From Tubulanus polymorphus (taxonomy: Eukaryota > Nemertea > Palaeonemertea > Tubulaniformes > Tubulanidae): a stretch of 64,000 nucleotides of DNA. The stretch covers positions 15,826,650 through 15,890,649 of the forward strand of contig NC_134026.1 of the NCBI RefSeq assembly GCF_964204645.1. Reading direction: 5' to 3'. Each line of letters starts with the position of its first letter. Position 1 is the first letter of the stretch. The notes beneath the pieces were generated by a model. That model made no database searches, was not told the DNA's origin, and was given only the letters and a program-made list of their open reading frames with translations. The position numbers were made by a program, and so were the translations under genes. Positions 47,151 through 56,330 of this stretch are shown here, piece after piece.

Positions 47151-47251
47151 CAGTAAAACGACGTTATAACGCCATTATCAGGACCAGGCTAATATTGGCT
47201 TTATAATGAGAATGGCGGTTATAAGAGGGGCGTTATAATGAGGTTTGACTG
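47151..47251. mobile_element. 101-bp pogo/Tigger-like MITE
   Basis: TA-CAGTAAAACGACGTTATAACGCC at the left and GGCGTTATAATGAGGTTTGACTG-TA at the right. Same end class as 38130-38231. It abuts the end of repeat S. Confidence 0.8.
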
Positions 47252-47336
47252 TAGTAGTAAAAAGATTACAATCAATAAACTGTAAACAAACTAAGCCTTT
47301 ATATCTTCTTATGGTTCATAGCACTAATTTTCTTAA

Positions 47337-47640
47337 TTATGAGGTGATTTGGCGCCGATGAATTTGTCCCTTGTGTTTTAGACTCTTTCGCTTAGCTTTC
47401 TCACAGTCTGTTCCTCTCTGAACAGTTCCCGCTTTCAAAAATTCTTTAAAATATCTAGAAATTTCATTAGTTTCCACATCAGACCACCTTTGGCGATTAA
47501 CTTTAGGCTTTCGATCGTTTTTATCATCATTTCTATCATGATCTAACTCATCGTTTCTATCATGATCTACATCGTCATCAGTATCTTCATCATCAATTTC
47601 TTGGAAACAGATTTCTGGATCAACATTCATGTCCTGAGTC
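47337..47640 (-). CDS. Last exon: acidic repeats and WS..E / DCE block
   Basis: Acceptor CATTTTTGCTTTTAG. Codes the DHDRND repeats, RQRWSDVETNEISRYF and the terminal KGQIHRRQITS before TAA. Confidence 0.65.
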
Positions 47641-48446
47641 CTAAAAGCAAAAATGAATGAAAAATTAGTAAATATATTACAGAGAATCAATATCACTATT
47701 GAAAAAATGTTGCATGATTTTGCTTAAAAAAGCACAAAATCTGTAATTATTAAGTCGTTTCAGTAATATAAAATAACAATATATAAATTCCCTTTTTAAG
47801 CAAGACTATTCGAAATTAAATTTTCTATTTCTTTTTATGAAACCTGAATAAAAATTTGGTTTCTTCTGACTTTTGAGATTAAAAAAAGATACATGTGTAT
47901 TCAACCAACCAGATGATTGTTATGTGTGCAAATATTGATATATAAAAAATAAGCCTGCTATGCGTACTCTATATCTCTCAGGTCACCAAAATCACCATCC
48001 TCAGCTATCTCACCATATGTTGACTCATCTGCTTCAGAACAAACAGCTTCTGTTAAATATAACAAGAAAACTAAATTGAAAGTATGTTGACGCTAATATT
48101 TGTGACGTAGTGTATCGAAAAACATTTTTGTAAACAGTTTCTACTGCAAAGCACAAGAATGAAAAATGAATTGCTAAATTAAAAAGTAAGAATAAATATG
48201 TCTTTCAAAACATCAATAAATATCTCTTCACAAATATACAATTTCACTACCTCTTATATCAAGATTTTCGATGTTACGCCCTGCATACTTCTTTGTAAGG
48301 TTCATGTCTTGGATAACTAGTAACTTTGACACATGCACGCTTTCATTGAAACCTGACATCTGTCTGTAGTGGTCAAGATGTACTGACTTTTTGTGTCCAA
48401 GGTGGTTACACACCCAAGACATTTGATTCTCATCCAGATTCATCAT
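47337..48446 (-). CDS. Three-exon gene or remnant: tyrosine-recombinase-like C-terminus plus conserved tail
   Basis: Three minus-strand exons (48446-48251, 48049-47968, 47640-47337) join in frame with GT-AG introns. The first encodes MSWVCNHLGHKKSVHLDHYR, which has the layout of the last catalytic motif of tyrosine recombinases (LGH followed 9-10 residues later by Tyr). The second is acidic (AVCSEADESTYGEIAEDGDF). The third has Asp/Arg repeats (DHDRNDELDHDRND) and a C-terminal block QRWSDVETNEISRYFKEFL...GTDCEKAK, which I know from many invertebrate and fish uncharacterised proteins with this recombinase-like domain. The upstream catalytic part (Arg and first His) is not found in the next kb, so the copy is truncated or has distant exons. 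Possibly derived from a Crypton- or DIRS-type element. Confidence 0.65.
47968..48049 (-). CDS. Middle exon, acidic
   Basis: 82 bases. Acceptor TTATATTTAACAG, donor GTACGC (weak). Frame continues correctly on both sides (phase 1 in, phase 2 out). Confidence 0.55.
48251..48446 (-). CDS. Exon with HLGH...HYR recombinase-like motif
   Basis: Donor GTAGTG after ENLDIR. The first Met at 48446 follows an in-frame stop shortly upstream, so either a truncated start or an acceptor inside the frame is used. Confidence 0.6.
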
Positions 48447-48550
48447 CAGAAAAATTAATGTCCATCATGTAGATAATTTAGATAGATACCTGTACATGTA
48501 GAGGAAATTTGATGTGAGGTAGTGACTAAGACATTATGTCCATAGCTCAT

Positions 48551-48779
48551 ATCATTCACTCTGAATAATTCTGATATCAGAACTAAATAAATAAAAGACT
48601 TAGCAGAAAATTAGGCGGGTATTTGATTTGAAACAAATAGTGAAACCTTATCATAATGGATACCGATACAAAAAATTGAATGAAATGAACCAAGATTTTT
48701 CTACTGCATATATGTTTACAAACTCAATTTACGAGGATACAGCTTACAATATTATGTTATCATGTCAACAAGCAATTAA
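48551..48779 (+). repeat. 229-bp exact direct repeat, copy 1
   Basis: As far as I can compare by eye, identical to 54083-54311 along 229 bases. It begins ATCATTCACTCTGAATAATT and ends GTCAACAAGCAATTAA. It lies just upstream (minus sense) of the recombinase-like exon. Confidence 0.95.
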
Positions 48780-49340
48780 TAATACACCTCTACTGACTGT
48801 TGATTACTGATTGATATTACAAGTTTTCTGTCATATTTCAATGAGATGTTCTTTGCATTAAAATTCCATTAATAGTTTCTGTTAGGACCTTTTTATGGGC
48901 GACAATTCCTTCACAATGACAATGCTTTATTTCATGTTGTGTCAAAGCCAAAACCGAGATAATTCATTGCTGCGTTGTGGTCTTCTTGTAGCGACGTCAT
49001 ACCCAGAAATATCAGCAGATGACGTCACCTATATGACAAAATTCGTATTCGTAAAGCCCATGCTCCAAATACTTTAGGGCTTCTCGATATTTTACTTTTG
49101 GTTGCGTTTATTTGAATTACCTTACATTGTACTATATTTTCTTTGGTTTTATTATTGGGCTGCCCTGACCTTAGTATATATATATACCCAAAGAGTTCTA
49201 TACACAAGTATTTCTCTTAACTTTTTCGTAATTTTCTTTTATGTCGATAAAATGGAAATAATTGTACCGACTCCCTGAAAAAATGTTGATGGATTATTTA
49301 TTTCAAATTAGTTAATTTTCATATTTTGATTTTTTGACAG
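48780..49340. other. Upstream of the acidic exon; no feature
   Basis: Ends with the acceptor TTTGATTTTTTGACAG. Contains a short AT dinucleotide run at 49176-49185. No coding frame is recognised. Confidence 0.4.
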
Positions 49341-49403
49341 ATGAGTTGGATTCAAACAGTGATGATGACCTATCTAAACCACCAACCAAAAATGCCCGAT
49401 TGA
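49341..49403 (+). CDS. Acidic exon DELDSNSDDD, copy 1
   Basis: 63 bases. Acceptor TTTTTTGACAG, donor GTAAGC, phase 1 at both ends. Paralogous to the next exon and followed by similar intron text (GTAAGCATGGTATCAAATTT). Confidence 0.75.
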   Translation: MSWIQTVMMTYLNHQPKMPD

Positions 49404-52289
49404 GTAAGCATGGTATCAAATTTCAAGGCCAAAAATGATACCTTGTCTCTCCATTCATGGAGCTTAATGTTTGCCGGACCTACTTTTTTAAAATGATGAC
49501 CAGGCTAACGATAACAAACCCGGCAGCAGAATGAGCTGATTACAAATTTTATGGCTGCAGTTTAACCGCTGCGGAGAAACAAGGTGTCACTTCTTTTAGC
49601 TTAATGTCATACTAATAATTTTGAAATTATATTTAATTTCCCGGGTTATTGATGTTAGTTAAATCATTCAACGCAACTCGCATTCAGAATGCTAGTCACA
49701 TAGTTTAAGCAATTCTTCCTTGGATAGCAAAAATGAATTGTGAGACCTTTTGAAAATCGAACTAAGCAACTGAGATTGAAAATCGAACTAAGCAAATTTA
49801 TCATTAAATTCGAAATATCGTAATAACCAGCAGGAACTGGCTGCTCAGAAGTTGGGTAAAGATGATAAAAACATAAGTTACATTGAACATATAATTGTCA
49901 GTATGTCAATTATCCACTGGTTACCCTCAAATTCTGAGTTGACTGAGCCATAGGAACCCTGACACAAAAAAATTATGAAATGCATCCCAATCATTAAATA
50001 TAAGATTCAAATTCAGTGTTTGAATAGTGTTCCTGTAAAACTTTCATATTTTCATTGTTTACTCGTAGATGAGGTGGATTCGAACAGTGATGATGACCAT
50101 GTAACAGATGGTAATTATGCAATTTTCTATAATTTGAGATATTTATTTTGCCCCATTTATTTGTCTTGATATGATAGTATGCTCTAGCTCTTTGATGGGA
50201 ATTGTTGAGTGTACATGTATTTCAAAATGTTTTGGGTCAATTATCAACTTATTAACTTTATCTTTTCTAGACATACCGCTACCCAAACCACCAGCCAAGA
50301 TTGCCAGTTTGTGTAAGTATGGTATCAAATTTTAATGTCAATGTTTATCTTGGGTAATTGATTTCAGTGATGTTAGATGGCCTCAATTTTTTTCAAGCAG
50401 CCTCTCAAGTTTCAAATGTAAATACACGTAACATTGAGTTATCATGTAGCAGTGTAGAAGACACAGGATTCACCCAAGTGACCAAAAGTAAGGTATCGCA
50501 TCCATGCAGCCTAAAAGTTAAACAAGTCAACAGTTCAACATCGACCCAGTTGAATCCTATTAGCAGTCCACCGATGAAAGGTAATAATTTTATCCTTAAC
50601 GCTATTGCGTTCAATTTTCGCCCGTCCATTTGTGTCTGTAGACAGAATCCAGTTATTTTAGGAAGTTTTGAAGGCGCTTCAATGGATTGTCTACCAGGGG
50701 TTGTTGAATACTTGAGCATTTAGTTAAGTTATAAAAAACACAGGCTGCTTGGCGTGAAGTTTTTGTATAACTTCACAATGTCACAAAAAATTCAAGGTCT
50801 ATAGATCTATTGTATTTTATATTTTGTTTTTCAGTTTCATCGGAAATATTCCGATCCAGAATTCCGATGGAAACACTCCGATCGCCAGTTCCGCTAGAAA
50901 CTTTACGATCCCCGTCGCCATGTTCAAGTGGAGCAGAATCTTTAAAATCAGATCCATTTCCGATAAACCAAGGAAGTAAGAATCGCAATTTGACAAAAAC
51001 TTACTAAAATTTATTACCATGTAGATAGTTTCTTGCCTGATGAATTTGATATGGAATTCAATTTGATCTCAGAGTTTCAGCGTAAGGTACTACACTTGCT
51101 TACCGAAATCCGAGCTGATGTGAGGAGGTGCCTAGCTGATAGAGAGGATAATGAATCGGACATTCATATCAACGCAGTATCGGACATAGAGGAGTTCCAG
51201 CTTCTCGAATCGGAATTAAGAGACCCTGAGAAACATGTAACACTGGTATGTTGTTTAAGCTGATTAAAATTATTTTTTACGCACGTCAAGATTTTATTTG
51301 CAATCTGCATGAACAAAATATATTTGTAGTTAAAAAGAATTCGAAAAGTAGGTGGTGACACGTATAAGGATGCAATATCGAATATTATGAAGAGGTAAAT
51401 ATTATTCAAGCTGCTTCTTTTATAGATTTCATTTTGGACCAACAGTACTAACAGCAAATGCTGTCGCTGCTGTCATTCAAAACCGTGTACCATTTACTGA
51501 CAATTTAGGTGCCTTTCACTCAGGATCATTACTGGAGGTTGTCCATGGTGAATATGTTTTTTAAAATTATTTGGAATTTACCTAGAACACGTAGTCACCA
51601 GGACCCGGTTACACACTTCCCGAGTTAAAATTTGACTTGGAGTTAGCTTATTGAAAATAAGCTAATTTTCACTCTAGTTAGCTAGTTAACTATAAATCAC
51701 AACTTTCAAACTGGACCCAAAATCATTGAAATTACCAATTTAGTACTCAGAAAAAAATATTAAATAGTTCGCCTAGTATTAAAGTGATTTTGGGCGCATG
51801 CATTCACTTTTTAGCCCACTTATATAATTCCCAGTGAGCTGGCTATTGCGTTCACTCTCCATTCATCTGTAGACGAAATAAAGTTATTTTGGGAAAATTT
51901 TAAGATGCTCCAATGGATTGTCATGATATTTACTTCACGGAAATATCCTAGAAAGATCTTCAGCCCAAAAAATGTTTACTATTTATTACATTTGTAGAGT
52001 GCTATCCAATAATGTTATGTCAAAATTTAACCTGAAAGGCAATAGAGGAAAGTTTGCCTTTGAAGAAACTCGACTTTGTCGTCTGATAGTTGGTATGTAT
52101 AATTGTCTTATGTCAGTATATGTGTTTTTGACTGGAATGTTAATATTTTTATTCTCATTTAATCTAGATGCTGTTATCCAAACCTACCGTGCAAATGAAA
52201 CTGAAGTGATAAAGGCCATTGGTTCGCAATTGAAGTACGCCCCAGATCGAAAAGGTGGAAGTGGACGTGTCGTTGATAAGTTAGAGTAA
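49341..52289 (+). CDS. DUF4806-domain protein, spliced, nine exons
   Basis: Exons 49341-49403, 50069-50110, 50271-50312, 50398-50580, 50835-50975, 51025-51245, 51330-51394, 51998-52092 and 52168-52289 (stop TAA 52287-52289). All introns are GT-AG and all phases agree. The N-terminal part is low-complexity acidic and Ser/Pro-rich (DELDSNSDDD, VDSNSDDDHVTD, ETLRSPVPLETLRSP). A helical segment follows (ISEFQRKVLHLLTEIRADV), then the spacer EEFQLLESELRDPEKHV. The C-terminal DUF4806-like domain has KVGGDTYKDAISNIMKR, LSNNVMSKFNLKGNRGKFAF and IKAIGSQLKYAPDRKGG. This helix-rich domain is common in invertebrate proteins of unknown role, often linked to DNA-binding or transposon-derived proteins. A possible first exon is 38617-38743. 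Function not known. Confidence 0.8.
49430..49605. mobile_element. Second copy of the 38364-38583 MITE
   Basis: AAAATGATACCTTGTCTCTCC at the left and GCGGAGAAACAAGGTGTCAC at the right. More diverged, and the GGCCGG interior is mostly lost. Confidence 0.75.
50069..50110 (+). CDS. Acidic exon DEVDSNSDDD, copy 2
   Basis: 42 bases. Acceptor TTGTTTACTCGTAG, donor GTAATT, phase 1 at both ends. Near-copy of the 49341 exon (GATGAG.TGGATTC.AACAGTG). Confidence 0.75.
50271..50312 (+). CDS. Short proline-rich exon
   Basis: Encodes IPLPKPPAKIASL. Acceptor TATCTTTTCTAG, donor GTAAGT. Resembles the KPPTKNARL end of the 49341 exon, so the duplicated unit in copy 2 is split by an intron. Confidence 0.75.
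50398..50580 (+). CDS. Ser/Thr-rich exon
   Basis: 61 codons. Acceptor CAATTTTTTTCAAG, donor GTAATA, phase 1 both ends. No domain. Confidence 0.7.
50835..50975 (+). CDS. Exon with ETLRSP repeats
   Basis: 47 codons. Acceptor TTTTGTTTTTCAG, donor GTAAGA. SP-dipeptide repeats suggest proline-directed phosphorylation sites (inference). Confidence 0.75.
51025..51245 (+). CDS. Exon with helical segment before DUF4806
   Basis: Acceptor ATTACCATGTAG, donor GTATGT. Codes ISEFQRKVLHLLTEIRADV and EFQLLESELRDPEKHVTL, in the position of the usual linker helix before the domain. Confidence 0.8.
51330..51394 (+). CDS. DUF4806 exon 1
   Basis: Codes LKRIRKVGGDTYKDAISNIM and KR. Acceptor AATATATTTGTAG, donor GTAAAT, phase 0 to 2. 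Confidence 0.82.
51426..51564 (+). CDS. Possible alternative terminal exon
   Basis: After the acceptor GCTTCTTTTATAG the frame (phase 2 in, same as the regular next exon) stays open for 46 codons (FHFGPTVLTANAVAAVIQNR... to EYVF) and ends at TAA 51562-51564. If used, it would replace the second half of the DUF4806 domain. It could be an alternative 3' end, a pseudo-exon or chance. Confidence 0.3.
51998..52092 (+). CDS. DUF4806 exon 2
   Basis: Codes VLSNNVMSKFNLKGNRGKFA and FEETRLCRLIV. Acceptor TTACATTTGTAG, donor GTATGT. Confidence 0.82.
52168..52289 (+). CDS. DUF4806 last exon
   Basis: Acceptor CATTTAATCTAG. Codes AVIQTYRANETEVIKAIGSQ and LKYAPDRKGGSGRVVDKLE, then TAA. The APDR.GG end is typical of the family. 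Confidence 0.85.
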
Positions 52290-52648
52290 TGTGAATGTAT
52301 TTTTGGCAATACATAATGACATCTGTTTAATTTCGATTTGTGGAACCTTGATAGAATCTCGGGTAACCATGCGACTTCATGGGTCCAGTCTTAAAACGAA
52401 CCATAAAGTTCTAGCGATCTATTCTTATTTGATTTTGCATTTTTTTGATTGATAGAACAAGCTCCTCAAACTCATAGAGCAATATTAATTTTTCCACTAT
52501 CTTTATCTAAATGATGCAATTTGAAAATATTGTAGCCGCTTCTCTTTAGGGCATTCCCCTATACACAATGATTTTTATCGAAAGAGGCAATATTGTCTAT
52601 TGTGGGGAAGGTTACTTTGGTAATCTTTCAACGCAATGCAAATCGATT
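52290..52648. other. 3' flank of the DUF4806 gene
   Basis: No AATAAA is obvious in the first 100 bases; no other feature. Confidence 0.4.
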
Positions 52649-52662
52649 AGCAATCACTGTAA

Positions 52663-52920
52663 TGTAGATAGAATCCCACAATAATAACGAAAAACAGTCC
52701 GAAAATGTAACTTGGGCTAGTAGTTTTATTTGACATTTCGACTATATCCTAATAGTCATCTTCAGGAATACAGTATTCCTGAAGATGACTATTAGGATAT
52801 AGTCAAAACGTTGAATAAAACTACTAGCTCAAGTTAAATTTTCGGACTGTTTTTCGTTATCATTGTGGGATTCTATCTACATTATCGTTCCAACACGGAT
52901 ATAGTGTTTTATCAATCGTA
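52663..52920. mobile_element. Palindromic Penelope-like fragment with 14-bp target duplication
   Basis: A near-perfect 222-bp palindrome (52662-52883, centre near 52771) is followed by a 37-bp tail. The 14-mer AGCAATCACTGTAA is duplicated exactly on both sides (52649-52662 and 52921-52934). Each arm carries CTGAAGATGACTATTAGGAT, ATAGTC and CGTT or similar, then GGGATTCTATCTAC. Inverted terminal-repeat pairs with variable duplications of this length fit Penelope-like elements. Half of the unit recurs at 28545-28690. No reverse transcriptase is present. Confidence 0.75.
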
Positions 52921-52955
52921 AGCAATCACTGTAAGTTAAATTGCTATTTTTTATA

Positions 52956-53472
52956 CAGTCAACCCCGCATAAGTTGTAGCCGTCAGGACCGACAATTATT
53001 CTACGACTTAAGCGATGTACAAGTTATGTGAAGTTGTATTTTAGTCGTGGTTTTATACGAATTCCGCATATAACCAGTGAAAATACGATATATACGATTC
53101 TCAAATTCCAGCGTGGTTAGTCCCGGCCCAGTCGTATCCTAAGCTGCTGACCGTGCAGGTCCTATATATATCGTACCCTACCACAAGAAAGTTACATTTT
53201 AACAGTCTAAACACTTACACAGACAATATTGTAGCGTATTTTTAATTTATCTGCTGCCGGCATATGGCTACGACTTACGCGAGGTATTTTGAATGAAATC
53301 AGAAGATTTGGACTTTAAAAATGATTCGACTTACGTGAAAATACGACTTATAAAGTACGAGTTATAAGCATAATTTTATAAGGGTTAAAGAAGAAAAAAA
53401 TCGGGACCAAAATAATTATACGAGAGATGTGATGATACGACTAATTCGATGACGACTTATGCGGGGTTGACT
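52956..53472. mobile_element. 517-bp pogo/Tigger-like non-autonomous element
   Basis: CAGTCAACCCCGCATAAGT at the left (after TA) and ACTTATGCGGGGTTGACT at the right. The interior repeats TACGACTTA and ACGACTTACGTGA-like motifs. The right-hand G-TA is lost. Confidence 0.8.
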
Positions 53473-53789
53473 AGTTCTTTTTGAGACCTCTTTGAGGTAT
53501 AATTTTCTAAAATTGATGGTGAGTGATGGCTTAATACTCAAACCATTTGAAACTACATGTAGTAGTTGAGTATGTAATTAGTATTTGTGTTTTTTTAGAT
53601 CTTTTATTTGTATACAAGTTGCTTGAAAAAGCACGATCTGTTAAACTTAATTTTACAGTTAATTTTTAATAAAAACTTCATATAAAATTCAGTACTGTTG
53701 TATTTATATATCTTGGTTTGGTTAGGTTGAAATGTAATTGAAGGTTCATCGTAAATCCGGAGCTGTTATCGTGTCGCTTAAGGATAAAA

Positions 53790-54082
53790 GATTACGTTGG
53801 TATTTGGTTGAAATGATGTTGTATCCATCGCATACATGACGTCTATAACTGGTCGGAAAACGACGTCGATTCAATTTTCATTATCTATCAAAATTCAACG
53901 TCTTTGAATAACGTCGTTTCAACGTTGTTACAACGTTGAAACGACGTTGTATTAACGTCGTATACATGACGTTGAAATTTAGTCAGAAAATGACGTTGTT
54001 TCAATTTTCATTATCGATCAATATCCGACGTCTTTACACAACGTTGTTTCAACGTTGAAACGACGTTGTTGTGCCCACTGGG
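53790..54082. mobile_element. MITE of the ACGTTG palindrome type
   Basis: The block is packed with ACGTTGAAACGACGTTGT and its inverse and ends in TTGTGCCCACTGGG, an end seen on a widespread animal MITE type. Left boundary uncertain. Two inner halves (CATACATGACGTC near 53832 and TATACATGACGTTG near 53960) are tandem copies. It abuts the 229-bp repeat. Confidence 0.65.
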
Positions 54083-54311
54083 ATCATTCACTCTGAATAA
54101 TTCTGATATCAGAACTAAATAAATAAAAGACTTAGCAGAAAATTAGGCGGGTATTTGATTTGAAACAAATAGTGAAACCTTATCATAATGGATACCGATA
54201 CAAAAAATTGAATGAAATGAACCAAGATTTTTCTACTGCATATATGTTTACAAACTCAATTTACGAGGATACAGCTTACAATATTATGTTATCATGTCAA
54301 CAAGCAATTAA
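54083..54311 (+). repeat. 229-bp exact direct repeat, copy 2
   Basis: Identical, by eye, to 48551-48779. Its left edge coincides with the end (CCCACTGGG) of the preceding MITE. Confidence 0.95.
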
Positions 54312-55386
54312 GCAAGAGCGCTAGTGACAAAATGGACTATTATCGAGTCCATAGATGTTGACAACACACCTTATAACGACCTCATTTTCCCATGGAGTTC
54401 GTTATATTGAGATTTCACCATAAATAGAAGAAGACGCTGAAAAATATTCGAATTGAGGAAGGAATATATATAGAGAAAATATATCACGTAAATGTTTCAT
54501 ACTTGGGTTAATGTAGCAGTGTACTTCCGCATTGAAACACTTGTGATCCTGGATGGTGCAACCAGACTGATCTCTCTGCACACCTTGATGGATCCATATG
54601 CCCTGGAGTATTTCATTTCCAAAAAGATGAGTTTATATCATAAACGCAAAAAGATAAAATGCACATCTACAGTAGGCAATTTGTTTGTGAGATTCATGAT
54701 ATCTGATATCTATAACAATTTTTTATCTACCTGTATTCGGGAATAGATATTTGTTGGCAGCTTTGATACCAGCTTTGATCCTGTTATTTGGGTTGGCTTT
54801 AAACTCCAGAACCTTCTTTCAGTAATTAGGAATTATGACAGGAACCGGTCTGAAACAAAAAAAAGTTATCCAAACGATATTCTCTTACTAGCAGCAAAAA
54901 ATCACAATTTTTCATCAATGTCCATAGCATTAAGTAAAAATAATGAAACGAAATGAAAAAAACTATATTATTGTAATCCATTGCTCGTATATTATACAAG
55001 GTAATTAATGTACATGTGTTAGTTTTAAGAAATGTTTTGATAACTTTTAGGATGCACAGCCAAAGAAGGATACCAGTTATAAGAGACATTTACCAATGAA
55101 AAACGTAGGAAGCAAAACATTATTGTTTCACAGATTCAAAAATCTGTGATCAAGGGTGAGAATTCGCAAATCAGTCAAAAATGAATTTTTGTCACCATAC
55201 CTTTCCCCTGACAGTCATAATGTCCTGTGTCTTTGCTTCTCAAGTTTTGCCAGATCGCTGATTAATGACTCATCAAAATCAAACAGTTCTCTATCCCGAC
55301 TTGCATATGAATGGAGCATTAAAAAGTGGTTTATAGTAAAATGGTATTAGAAAGTAATCTGAAACTTATCTGTTATACAGCTCTGA
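54312..55386. other. Unassigned, AT-rich
   Basis: The open frame 54492-54746 (84 residues) is unrecognised; the frame 55156-55350 likewise. It may belong to the left side of the virus-like block, but nothing ties it in. Confidence 0.3.
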
Positions 55387-55506
55387 CAACTCAAACCACG
55401 TATTCCACAGTTTAATGATTTTGAATTAGAAGTTAGAAATCATAATGGATACTTAATTGACTTGAATAATTTTCCTGTAATTTATGAATTAGTTATAAGA
55501 TGTTAA
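55387..55506 (+). pseudogene. C-terminal frame fragment, virus-like block
   Basis: Thirty-nine codons (with RNHNGYLIDLNNFPVIYELV) open after an in-frame TGA at 55384 and end at TAA 55504-55506. No family named. Confidence 0.35.
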
Positions 55507-55530
55507 GAATAATTATTTTGTTATATTAAT

Positions 55531-55690
55531 ATGAATATAACTGTTGGACCGAGTATATGTTTTGGTTTTGGTTTAAAACGTGAACAAGAAATTTAATATT
55601 AATGATGTAATAACTCATATTAAAAATATAACATTTTATAATTACACAACATTTGATCATGAAACAGCAATAAATAAACTTACAATATAG
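55531..55690 (+). pseudogene. Small frame with a frame change, virus-like block
   Basis: ATG at 55531 begins MNITVGPSICFGFGLKRE and stops at 55596. The neighbouring frame continues open to TAG 55688-55690, so one indel near 55590 probably broke it. Glycine-rich hydrophobic start. Confidence 0.4.
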
Positions 55691-55692
55691 AA

Positions 55693-55818
55693 ATGATACT
55701 TGATTTAATTAAAACGTTTTTAAAATTTTATGAACTAGATGAAGATTATATTATTGATGATATCAAAGAAATAATTACTGAAGTATATGAAAATAAAACT
55801 AATGATATCATAAATTAA
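55693..55818 (+). CDS. 41-residue acidic frame, virus-like block
   Basis: ATG two bases after the preceding stop. Acidic helix-like peptide (FYELDEDYIIDDIKEIITEV), TAA at 55816-55818. The tight spacing is virus-like. Unknown function. Confidence 0.4.
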   Translation: MILDLIKTFLKFYELDEDYIIDDIKEIITEVYENKTNDIIN

Positions 55819-55887
55819 TAATATCATGAATTAATAATAACTTAGATAACTAAATATTTTGAAGACGGTAATTTTTTTTCTTTATAT

Positions 55888-56148
55888 ATGATGGACCAGA
55901 AGTGGATAATACATGGATCATATAATGGAGCATTATTTTCAGTTGGAACTGTCGGGTATACAATGTTGTTAAAAAAAGTTTTTAAGATAGGAAGTATTAA
56001 TGTTGATAGATTTGATATCAATGATATTTTTAAATTAACATTAGCAGTTACTTTATCTAATCTAACAATTGATTATTTAGAAAAACAAAATATATTCCTC
56101 CTATTGACGCGTAATTTTTTATTAAATAAATGGCAACTGCAATTATAA
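55888..56148 (+). CDS. 86-residue hydrophobic frame, virus-like block
   Basis: Begins MMDQKWIIHGSYNGALFSVG, with a likely membrane segment around residues 10-30 and a second hydrophobic stretch (IFKLTLAVTLSNLTI) around 50-65. Its 3' end overlaps the next frame (ATG at 56130). The last third may be out of the original frame. Confidence 0.5.
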   Translation: MMDQKWIIHGSYNGALFSVGTVGYTMLLKKVFKIGSINVDRFDINDIFKLTLAVTLSNLTIDYLEKQNIFLLLTRNFLLNKWQLQL

Positions 56149-56330
56149 CTATTATAGGATCGGCAATTGTTAACGCTTTAGCATTTACAGGTGGTAGTCA
56201 TTTATTTATATTTTATATTGATAAAAATGGCTCAATATCTGAACAAAAAAGACATAATTTAGAATAAGAAAAATATAATAAAGCAGCAGAAGAATATAGA
56301 GAAAAAGACAAAATTATATGGATTATATAA
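56130..56330 (+). pseudogene. Membrane-anchor frame with internal stop, virus-like block
   Basis: ATG at 56130 overlaps the preceding frame. A membrane helix lies at residues 3-30 (IITIIGSAIVNALAFTGG), followed by a charged EQKRHNLE segment. An in-frame TAA at 56265-56267 interrupts it, and the same frame remains open as a charged coiled stretch to 56330. Confidence 0.55.

Noticed and set aside
47151-47251. Part of repeat S
   Set aside because: It has its own CAG...CTG ends and TA flanks, and S at 61 kb does not contain it.
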